From positions 1-5,357 of the forward strand of contig CALFYR010000578.1 in the NCBI GenBank assembly GCA_937954195.1: 5,357 nucleotides of DNA, written 5' to 3'. Origin of the DNA: an uncultured Dehalococcoidia bacterium. GTDB lineage: Bacteria > Chloroflexota > Dehalococcoidia > Tepidiformales > Tepidiformaceae. Positions 1-5,189 of this stretch are shown here, in pieces (position 1 is the first letter of the stretch; each line of letters starts with the position of its first letter). The notes beneath the pieces are model-generated. The model was not told the origin of the DNA. It searched no databases and saw nothing but the letters and a program-made list of their open reading frames with translations. The position numbers and the translations under genes were made by a program.

Positions 1-502
1 GAGAGAGCCGGCCATCATGCAGTGCAACTCCGGAAGTATAGGCCTGAGATGGGCCTGCGACCCAGCGAATTGCACCGTCGTCGCCACGCAGATACTCAAC
101 CACGTCGAACACAACTGGAAAGACCTCAGCGGACGCAAACCACCTGTCGTTGGGAAGCGCGTAGCCCTCGCCGCCGGGAGGAAGCCCATCAATTGTGTTG
201 TACCTCGTAGGGAGTACTGTATTGACCGCGAGACGTGCCACGATCGGCACGATACGCCCGATAGCCGACGGATCAATTGGACTCGGCGAAACAGGCCGTA
301 GATGGGCGATTGCTGTTGGCGTCGGTTCGCTCTGCTGAGACAGCGCTCCCGTGTCAGGGGCTACTCCGTCGTCGGGGAACACGCGCGCGTACCCATCTTC
401 TAGGGTGACGTCATGCCGACCCGCAGTCGAATAGACGAAAGCGATCAGCAGTAACGTACTTGCCAACGCAACACCAATGGCAAGCCACGTTCCGCGACTC
501 AT
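1..502 (-). CDS. Exported or membrane-anchored protein of unknown function, partial (N-terminal 167 codons)
   Basis: The frame stays open from an ATG at 502-500 to the left edge, so the C-terminus is missing. The start is well fixed: an in-frame TGA lies at 517-515, just five codons upstream, and a GGGAGG Shine-Dalgarno sits at 514-509 with a 6-nt gap. The protein opens with MSRGTWLAIG followed by a hydrophobic stretch to about residue 25, which is a signal peptide or signal anchor. Residues 30-80 are a Pro/Ser/Thr/Asp-rich, probably disordered linker. From about residue 82 the sequence looks globular and beta-rich, with RYNTIDG (100-106) and VFDVVEYLRGDDG (131-143). That pattern recalls secreted proteins of no known function in which a 'V..p.rwnT.dG' strand precedes 'V.e.lkG'; this resemblance is from memory and is weak. 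Codon use is less GC-rich than in the neighbouring peptidase. Function unknown. Confidence 0.8.
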   Translation of the reverse strand, partial: MSRGTWLAIGVALASTLLLIAFVYSTAGRHDVTLEDGYARVFPDDGVAPDTGALSQQSEPTPTAIAHLRPVSPSPIDPSAIGRIVPIVARLAVNTVLPTRYNTIDGLPPGGEGYALPNDRWFASAEVFPVVFDVVEYLRGDDGAIRWVAGPSQAYTSGVALHDGRLS

Positions 503-594
503 TCCCTGCCTCCCTCACAGGTTGACGCTTCTCGCTCCGGGCGCCCATCGCCGCTTCCCTCCACTCTCCAACGCCCCGCTGCTCCTGCCGCCAG

Positions 595-607
595 CACGAC
601 CGTCGTG
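595..607. promoter_or_regulatory. 13-bp dyad CACGAC-C-GTCGTG in the intergenic region, possible operator
   Basis: Two perfect 6-bp arms flank a single central base, between the stop of the peptidase gene (656) and the start of the secreted protein (502). The spacing is too tight for an RNA hairpin, so if it is functional it would be a protein-binding dyad. On the minus strand it overlaps a weak promoter-like pair, TTGCCG (633-628) and TACACG (609-604), separated by 18 nt and pointing toward the gene at 502. Neither hexamer is close to consensus. The rest of 503-655 shows no further gene and no stem followed by a T-run. Confidence 0.25.
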
Positions 608-655
608 TACTCTGTCCGCGGAAGAAGCGGCAAGCTGTGACCGTCACCACCTGGG

Positions 656-2326
656 CTAGCCGCCCGCCGAGCTGCCTTCTCCCAGCCCGTACACCGCCCG
701 GAACTTGTCGTTCGCATACCGCACGAACGCGCCCTCGTCGAGCGGCCGGCCGGTGGCGAGGACGATGAGCTCGCCGGGCGGGTAGACCTTGCCGTGGCGG
801 TGGACGTGGGTGTGGAGCCAGGTCCGCAGCGGGGCCGGGTCGCCGGCTTCGAGCGCGGCGGCGATGGTTGGGTCGGCAGCGGTGGCGGCCTCGAGGAGCT
901 GGGCGGCGTAGAGGTTGCCCAGGGCGTAGGTCGGGAAGTAGCCGAACATCGGGCTCGACCAGTGGACGTCCTGGAGGATGCCGTGGGCGTCGTCGGGCGG
1001 GGTGAGGTCGAGCAGGTCCTCGAGCTCCGCGTTCCAGGCGTCGCGGGCGTCGGCCGGCGCGAGCGTGCCGTTGATGAGGGCGCGCTCGAGCCGGAAGCGC
1101 AGCACGATGTGGAGGTTGTAGGTGAGCTCGTCGGCCTCGACCCGGATGAACGACGGCTGGACCTTGTTCACCGCCCGCCAGAAGTCGTCGGCCGTCGTCG
1201 CGCCCAGCTGCGACGGGAAGTGCGCCTGCAGCCGCCCGAAGTGCGCGCGCCAGAAGCCGCGGCTGCGGCCGACGAGGTTCTCGACGCTGCGCGACTGCGA
1301 CTCGTGGATGCCCGCCGACGTGCCGCGCGCGAGCGGTGTGCGGGCCAGGGCGGGCGACGTGTGCTGCTCGTAGATGGCGTGGCCGGACTCGTGCAGCGTG
1401 CCGAACAGCGAAGGGCTCAGGAAGTCGGGGTACCAACGCGTCGTGATCCGGCAGTCGTTCTGCGAGAAGCTGCTGGCGAACGGGTGGACGGTGGTGCCCA
1501 AGTGGCCGCGGTCGAGGTCGTAGCCGACGACCTGCGCGATCTCGCGCGCGAATGCCTGCTGCGCGGACACGTCGTACGGTTGGTGGAGGACCGCGTCGCT
1601 CACCGGCCGCCCGTCGCGGGCGATCGCCTCGCGCAGCGGCACGAGCGCGGCCGCCGCGGCGTCGAACAGGGCCGCCACCGCAGCCGAAGTCATGCCCCGC
1701 TCGTAGCGGTCGAGCAGCGTGTCGTACGGCTCGGTGACGACGCCCAGGTAGTCGGCCTGCTCGCGCGCCAGGTCGACGGTGACCTGCAGGTGCGGCCGGA
1801 AGGCCGGCCAGTCCGATGCCGCCCGGGCGGCCACCCAGGCGCGGTACGCCTCGCCGCTGAGCCGCGCCCGGCGGGCGACGAACTCGCCGGGCAGCTTGAC
1901 GGCGTCGTCGTAGCCGCGGCGGAACTCGCGCAGCAGGGCGTGGACGAGCAGGGCGTCGTCGTGGGCGACCGCGGCGGCGTCGGCTCCGGCGGCGGGCGGC
2001 GGCGCGGGTGCCAACGACCGCGCTTCGGCCTCGGCGCCGGCGAGCAGGTCGCCGACGGCCGGGTCGACGAGCATCTCGTGCATCACCTGGGCCAGCGTGG
2101 CCATCTGCTGGGCGCGATCGGTGGAGGCAGCGACGGGCATGTTCACGTCGCGGTCCCAGCCCAGCAGCCCGGCGGTCTTGCCGAGGTCGTTCAGGCGGCG
2201 GATGCGCGCCAGCAGCGCGGCGAACTGCGGCCCGACCGCCCGGCCGTCCGACTGCAGGACGGGCGTCGTGTCCGCGGTGGGCAGCGCGGCGCCGGCGGGG
2301 GGCGCCGTCGGGGCGGCGAGGGTCAT
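656..2326 (-). CDS. M32 family metallocarboxypeptidase (carboxypeptidase Taq)
   Basis: A 556-aa zinc carboxypeptidase that removes C-terminal amino acids from peptides. There is no signal peptide, so it is probably cytoplasmic and acts in peptide turnover. All M32 hallmarks are present in order: HPF (281-283), DCRIT (291-295, the DXRXT motif), HESGH (312-316, the HEXXH zinc and catalytic site), HESQ (341-344), IRVEAD (394-399) and GILQDVHW (449-456). Glu342 lies 30 residues after His312, the spacing known for the third zinc ligand in this family. The start is the ATG at 2326-2324, preceded by a perfect AGGAGG at 2339-2334 with a 7-nt gap; the longer upstream frame only reads through the hydrolase gene out of phase. 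It is somewhat longer than the usual ~500 aa because of about 30 extra Ala/Pro/Thr-rich N-terminal residues and an Ala/Pro-rich insert at about 95-125. It lies 11 nt downstream of the hydrolase gene and is probably cotranscribed with it. Confidence 0.95.
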   Translation of the reverse strand: MTLAAPTAPPAGAALPTADTTPVLQSDGRAVGPQFAALLARIRRLNDLGKTAGLLGWDRDVNMPVAASTDRAQQMATLAQVMHEMLVDPAVGDLLAGAEAEARSLAPAPPPAAGADAAAVAHDDALLVHALLREFRRGYDDAVKLPGEFVARRARLSGEAYRAWVAARAASDWPAFRPHLQVTVDLAREQADYLGVVTEPYDTLLDRYERGMTSAAVAALFDAAAAALVPLREAIARDGRPVSDAVLHQPYDVSAQQAFAREIAQVVGYDLDRGHLGTTVHPFASSFSQNDCRITTRWYPDFLSPSLFGTLHESGHAIYEQHTSPALARTPLARGTSAGIHESQSRSVENLVGRSRGFWRAHFGRLQAHFPSQLGATTADDFWRAVNKVQPSFIRVEADELTYNLHIVLRFRLERALINGTLAPADARDAWNAELEDLLDLTPPDDAHGILQDVHWSSPMFGYFPTYALGNLYAAQLLEAATAADPTIAAALEAGDPAPLRTWLHTHVHRHGKVYPPGELIVLATGRPLDEGAFVRYANDKFRAVYGLGEGSSAGG

Positions 2327-2333
2327 GGCGTGG

Positions 2334-2340
2334 CCTCCTA
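2334..2340 (-). promoter_or_regulatory. Stop/Shine-Dalgarno overlap TAGGAGG (translational coupling)
   Basis: On the minus strand the TAG stop of the hydrolase (2340-2338) shares its A and G with a consensus AGGAGG (2339-2334). That ribosome binding site sits 7 nt before the ATG of the M32 peptidase. This arrangement decides the peptidase start and implies that ribosomes finishing the hydrolase can re-initiate on the peptidase. Confidence 0.8.
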
Positions 2341-3186
2341 GCTGGGCGTCGCCGCGTCGAGCGCCGCGGCGGTGGGTCGTGGGGTGTCGGTGTCTTCGTC
2401 GGGCGTCGCGTGGTCGCGCAACGCGTCGGATGGAGTGTCGGCAGCGGCCTCGACGTCGTCGATGAAGGCCACCAGCAGCTGCTCGAGCAGCGCCGGGGCG
2501 CGGTGGGGCGCGCCGTGGCCGACGCCCGGGAGGATCGCCAGCCGTCCTTGCGGCAGCGCGCGGTAGAGGCGCACGGACTGATCGAGCGGGACGATCGGGT
2601 CGCGGTCGCCGCCGATGACGAGCACCGGCAGGTGTAACGTCGCCAGCTCGTCGGGCGTGAACGCCGGGCGCAGCCGGTCCTCGGCCTCCCACCAGCCCAG
2701 CAGCGTCTCGGCGGGCACGGTGTGCCAGGCGGCCATGCCCTTGAGCCACAGCGCGTCGCGGGCGCGGATGGCGTCGGGCGACCAGAAGTCGCGGCCGCGG
2801 CGGGCCTCGTCGCGCTCGAAGTTGTTGCTGAGGAGCACGAGGGACCGCGCGCGGGCGCCGTGGCGCACGCCGAAGAAGAGCGCCGTCGAGCCGCCGCCCG
2901 AGAAGCCGACGATGTGGGCGCGGACCAGCGACAGGTGGTCGAGGAGCGCGGCGACGTCGTCGGCCATCTGCCGCAGGTCGAGCGCGCCGGCCGGGTTGCT
3001 GCTGCCGCCGTGGCCGCGCAGGTCGACGCCGATCACGCGGTAGCATCGCGCCAGCGGCTCGATGAGGCGCTTCCAGCTGACGCGGAACGTCTCGGTGGCG
3101 CCGTGGAGCAGGACGAGCGGCGGCGCGTCGCGCGGACCGAGGTCCTCATAGGCCAGGTTGACGCCGGGCAGGTGAGCGATGGGCAT
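2338..3186 (-). CDS. Alpha/beta hydrolase fold protein
   Basis: A 282-aa serine hydrolase of the alpha/beta fold; the substrate cannot be told from sequence. The fold landmarks are in order: LLHGATE (26-32, oxyanion-hole HG), VDLRGHGGS (54-62), the nucleophile elbow GFSGGG (94-99, Ser96), GGDRDPIVP (192-200, catalytic acid probably Asp196) and GVGHG (221-225, catalytic His224). A cap region spans roughly 120-175. There is no signal peptide, so it is probably cytoplasmic. Residues from about 247 to the end form a Thr/Asp/Pro/Ala-rich tail beyond the normal fold, probably disordered. The ATG at 3186-3184 has no clear Shine-Dalgarno, but an AT-rich -10-like hexamer lies 6 nt upstream, which suggests leaderless expression. 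It is the first gene of a probable two-gene operon with the M32 peptidase. The family also includes esterases, epoxide hydrolases, haloperoxidases and C-C bond hydrolases, and none of these can be excluded. Confidence 0.9.
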   Translation of the reverse strand: MPIAHLPGVNLAYEDLGPRDAPPLVLLHGATETFRVSWKRLIEPLARCYRVIGVDLRGHGGSSNPAGALDLRQMADDVAALLDHLSLVRAHIVGFSGGGSTALFFGVRHGARARSLVLLSNNFERDEARRGRDFWSPDAIRARDALWLKGMAAWHTVPAETLLGWWEAEDRLRPAFTPDELATLHLPVLVIGGDRDPIVPLDQSVRLYRALPQGRLAILPGVGHGAPHRAPALLEQLLVAFIDDVEAAADTPSDALRDHATPDEDTDTPRPTAAALDAATPS

Positions 3187-3205
3187 GGGGGTATTATGCC
3201 CCGCG
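3187..3205. promoter_or_regulatory. Divergent 19-nt intergenic region with a shared -10-like element
   Basis: Only 19 nt separate the hydrolase ATG (minus, 3186) from the chosen ATG of the YigZ-family gene (plus, 3206). The interval is GC-rich except for one AT block. Read on plus it gives TATTAT (3192-3197), 8 nt before ATG 3206. Read on minus it gives CATAAT (3198-3193), 6 nt before ATG 3186. Both distances would put transcription starts at or next to the start codons, the usual geometry of leaderless genes. No good -35 is seen at 17-18 nt on either side. A GGGCAT/ATGCCC inverted repeat (3181-3186 and 3196-3201) surrounds the AT block and includes the hydrolase start codon. Inferred from sequence only. 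Confidence 0.5.
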
Positions 3206-3808
3206 ATGGCCTACCCGATCCCGACCGCGCCGGCCGAGGCGACGACGACCGCCGGCAACTCGACGTTCATCGCGCTGGCCGCCCCGGCGCCGACGGTCGA
3301 GGCCGCCCGCGCCGCGATCGCCGCCGCGCGTCATCGCTTCCCGGACGCCGCCCACCACTGCTACGCCTTCGCCGTCGGCCACGGCGCAACCGTCACCCAC
3401 GGCTCCGGCGACGACGGCGAGCCGTCTGGCACGGCCGGACGCCCGATCCTGGCGGTGGTGGCCGGCAGCGGCCTGGGCGACGTCTGCATCGTCGTGGTGC
3501 GCTACTTCGGCGGCACCAAGCTCGGCACCGGCGGCCTGGTGCGCGCCTACACCGAGGCGGCGAAGGCGGTGCTGGCGGCGTGCCCCCGCGCGCTCAAAGT
3601 GGTCCGGGTCACCCTGACCGGTCGCGCGCCGTACGCGCTCTACGACGTGGCCCGCCGTGCGGCGATTGCGGCCGGGGGCGACACGGGCGAGGGCACGTTC
3701 GGCGCCGACGTGGCGATGGCGGTGACGGTCGACGAGGGCCGGGCGGACGCGGTCGCGGCGGCCGTGGCCGAGGCGACGGCAGGGGTGGTGCGGCTAGCGG
3801 CGACGTAG
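3206..3808 (+). CDS. yigZ: YigZ/IMPACT family protein (UPF0029)
   Basis: A 200-aa member of the YigZ/IMPACT family, related to the C-terminal part of the eukaryotic translation regulator IMPACT. The bacterial role is not settled; nucleic-acid or ribosome-linked roles have been suggested. The signature is clear: FPDAAHHCYAF (45-55), DDGEPSGTAGRPIL (69-82), VVVRYFGGTKLGTGG (96-110) and LVRAY (111-115). A weaker, shorter C-terminal half (about 125-200) corresponds to the DUF1949-type ferredoxin-like domain. Length is normal for the family. I chose ATG 3206 because MAYPIP gives a family-like N-terminus and the -10-like TATTAT suits a leaderless start. A competing start is ATG 3185, which has AGGTGAG (3170-3176) 8 nt upstream; it would add 7 residues and overlap the hydrolase start codon on the other strand. 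It is transcribed divergently from the hydrolase and convergently with the ABM-like gene, 32 nt away with no visible terminator. Confidence 0.93.
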   Translation: MAYPIPTAPAEATTTAGNSTFIALAAPAPTVEAARAAIAAARHRFPDAAHHCYAFAVGHGATVTHGSGDDGEPSGTAGRPILAVVAGSGLGDVCIVVVRYFGGTKLGTGGLVRAYTEAAKAVLAACPRALKVVRVTLTGRAPYALYDVARRAAIAAGGDTGEGTFGADVAMAVTVDEGRADAVAAAVAEATAGVVRLAAT

Positions 3809-3840
3809 AACAGGCGGTGGTGCGTCGGAAGCGCGCCTCG

Positions 3841-4152
3841 CTAGACGGTGTCGCCGGGCCTCGCCGGCTCGAACAACGTCCACTCGCCGTCCACCCACTC
3901 CGGATCGGCGGTCATCCACCGCCGCATCGCCACGTAGCGGACGTGCTGCTCCGCAGCGGCCGCGTTGCGCTCGTACGCCGCCCGATCCGTGAAGAACACC
4001 GCCAGCCACACCTCGTCGGCGCGGTCGTCGGGCGTGAGGAGCCGCGAACCCAGAAACCCGTCCACAGGAACGCGCTCACCCGCCTCGATCGCCGCCACGA
4101 GGGCCGGACGGTCTTCGGGACGGACGGAGGCGCGCATGAGGGTGCCGTACAT
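3841..4152 (-). CDS. Small ABM-like protein (dimeric alpha/beta barrel fold)
   Basis: A 103-aa protein whose size and pattern fit the antibiotic-biosynthesis-monooxygenase type of dimeric ferredoxin-like fold. An N-terminal strand MYGTLMRASV is followed by a helix (12-25), PVDGFLGSRLL (29-39), the strand EVWLAVFF (47-54) and the helix TDRAAYERNAAAAEQHVRY (55-73). Members bind small organic ligands or haem, or have no known activity, and nothing here identifies a substrate. The start is the ATG at 4152-4150, set by AGGAG at 4165-4161 with an 8-nt gap. A longer frame starting at 4200 has no ribosome binding site and is not preferred. The reading frame of the upstream secreted protein overlaps the first 77 nt. 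The gene is convergent with the YigZ-family gene. Assignment rests on remembered family patterns. Confidence 0.8.
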   Translation of the reverse strand: MYGTLMRASVRPEDRPALVAAIEAGERVPVDGFLGSRLLTPDDRADEVWLAVFFTDRAAYERNAAAAEQHVRYVAMRRWMTADPEWVDGEWTLFEPARPGDTV

Positions 4153-4963
4153 GGGTGGGACTCCTTTCCGTATCAGCCCGACGCACCGTAACGACTGCAA
4201 CCGCGAGAGCTGAAACTAGAAGACCAACGACGAATCCCATCGCGGCGACGATGGAAGGACTCATCGGCAGGGACGGGCGGAACTTGGGCGAGCTCCCAGG
4301 AACCACCCTTACATCCTCGGACGCCGATTCTGGACCTGCGGTGGGGTCTGGAAACGACACCCGTACCCACTCAACAAAGTCCTCGGCCGACAGAGCCGAG
4401 CCAAGCACGGTTGCCGCCTCGGCGTCCAGCGCCACAAACGTGCCGCCGCGCAGGATGTAGTAGCCCGAGACCAACGGATCGCGTACTACCTTGTCGCCTT
4501 GCTGCAATGCAAGCAGTGACTCTCCTCCCATCGTGCCGATGTAGTGAGTGTAATCCCAACCTGCGCCAGTTCTGTGGTACTCCAGCGCTCCGACGAGAGT
4601 TCCCGAAACGGAGACCGTGGAAATCCATGATCCAACCACGCGATAGAGAAGAGTGACTGGATCCTCTAACGTGCTATCCTCGAAGAAGCTCTGAGGCATA
4701 CCCCAAATGGGAATTGCCGTGCCGATCTCTATGTCGCCTGGACTGAGCGGAGTGCCCTCGATCACGCCGAACACGGCCGCAAAGTTGGCATCGTCAGCAA
4801 GCATCCATTCCATGCTTGCAGTATCAGCAACACTGGGAGTGGGATCTATCTGTTGAATGCCAAGCCGCCAGGGCGGTGTCGATGAGCTGCGAGGGATATC
4901 CACCAGCGAAATCGACAGCACCGCCACACCCGCCAAACAGAGCGCTTGGGTCATCGTCTTCAT
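4076..4963 (-). CDS. Secreted protein of unknown function with C-terminal membrane anchor
   Basis: Unrecognised 295-aa protein. It starts MKTMTQALCLAGVAVLSISL, a typical signal peptide to about residue 22. The middle (about 30-210) is a polar domain rich in beta-type segments, for example DPVTLLYRVVGSWISTVSVS and SGYYILRGGTFVAL, with several aromatic residues. Residues 237-258 are one hydrophobic helix (SIVAAMGFVVGLLVSALAVA and beyond), followed by VRR, so it is predicted to be single-pass with the domain outside the cell. The last ~30 residues are Arg/Pro/His-rich and encoded inside the ABM-like gene, so they may not be real. Start: ATG 4963 is chosen for its signal peptide; GTG 4975, with AGGCGG 10 nt upstream, and ATG 4954 are alternatives. 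An in-frame TGA a little upstream of the GTG limits extension. Codon use is less GC-rich than in the enzyme genes. Confidence 0.75.
   Translation of the reverse strand: MKTMTQALCLAGVAVLSISLVDIPRSSSTPPWRLGIQQIDPTPSVADTASMEWMLADDANFAAVFGVIEGTPLSPGDIEIGTAIPIWGMPQSFFEDSTLEDPVTLLYRVVGSWISTVSVSGTLVGALEYHRTGAGWDYTHYIGTMGGESLLALQQGDKVVRDPLVSGYYILRGGTFVALDAEAATVLGSALSAEDFVEWVRVSFPDPTAGPESASEDVRVVPGSSPKFRPSLPMSPSIVAAMGFVVGLLVSALAVAVVTVRRADTERSPTHVRHPHARLRPSRRPSGPRGGDRGG
4161..4165 (-). promoter_or_regulatory. Shine-Dalgarno of the ABM-like gene inside the upstream reading frame
   Basis: AGGAG (within GGAAAGGAGT on minus) lies 8 nt before the ATG at 4152. It fixes the ABM-like start and lies within the coding frame of the preceding secreted protein. 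This suggests the ABM-like gene is expressed from the same message. Confidence 0.75.
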
Positions 4964-5020
4964 TACTGTACACACTGTCGTTGTGCCGCCTGACGCCTCT
5001 CAGACCGCGCGAGCCTGCGC

Positions 5021-5072
5021 CATTCGGCTTCAGCCGACTTCGCAATGAAAGCGCGAGGCTTCAGCGTCAGCG
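5021..5072. repeat. Palindromic GGCTTCAGC-type repeat unit, possibly REP-like
   Basis: TCGGCT-TC-AGCCGA (5024-5037) is a perfect 6-bp dyad around a 2-nt centre. A second copy of its core, GGCTTCAGC, appears at 5058-5066 (GAGGCTTCAGCG), followed by a tandem TCAGCG (5061-5066 and 5067-5072). The element lies in the intergenic region between fumarylacetoacetase (stop at 5190) and the secreted protein (start near 4963). Both genes read toward the left, so it is a possible downstream stem for the first gene or upstream DNA of the second. There is no T-run, so I do not call it an intrinsic terminator. The rest of 4976-5189 shows no gene I can support. Confidence 0.4.
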
Positions 5073-5189
5073 CGTCCCCCGGTCCACGCGATCTCCGCGT
5101 GTTCGCGGGCGCTGCCGCCACGGCGCGTCTCCTCGGCACACGCCGCCTCCCGGGCACGCCGCCCATCCTCGCTCGGCGGCCAGCGTCAC

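Noticed and set aside
411..1436. 341-codon minus-strand frame crossing the end of the peptidase and the start of the left-edge gene
   Set aside because: It is a shadow in another phase of both genes, with Arg/Pro-rich composition and no supporting start signal.
794..2341. Long plus-strand open frame (515 codons) opposite the M32 peptidase gene
   Set aside because: Its translation is Arg/Val/Gly-rich with no recognisable motif. It is the expected antisense shadow of a GC-rich gene whose opposite strand clearly encodes a complete M32 enzyme.
656..3046. A single 796-codon minus-strand frame that could suggest a fusion protein
   Set aside because: The N-terminal ~240 codons read the hydrolase gene out of frame (Arg/Pro-rich). 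The M32 protein starts at 2326 behind a perfect AGGAGG.
3158..3163. TTGACG as a -35 box for the YigZ-family gene
   Set aside because: It is near consensus, but the only AT-rich -10 candidate is 28 nt away, too far for a standard promoter, and it lies in hydrolase coding DNA.
3809..3840. Bidirectional terminator between the convergent YigZ-family and ABM-like genes
   Set aside because: The 32-nt gap has no stable stem and no T-run on either strand.
2722..4191. Long plus-strand frame across the hydrolase and YigZ region
   Set aside because: It reads antisense to the hydrolase and out of frame with the YigZ-family gene. The product is low-complexity Arg/Gly sequence with no domain.
4382..4400. 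CTCGGC/GCCGAG inverted repeat with a 7-nt loop
   Set aside because: It lies inside the coding region of the secreted protein with no T-run, so it is most simply a chance stem in coding DNA.
5071..5090. CGCGT/ACGCG stem with a 10-nt loop as a terminator for fumarylacetoacetase
   Set aside because: The stem is only 5 bp, the loop is long, and no T-run follows in either direction.
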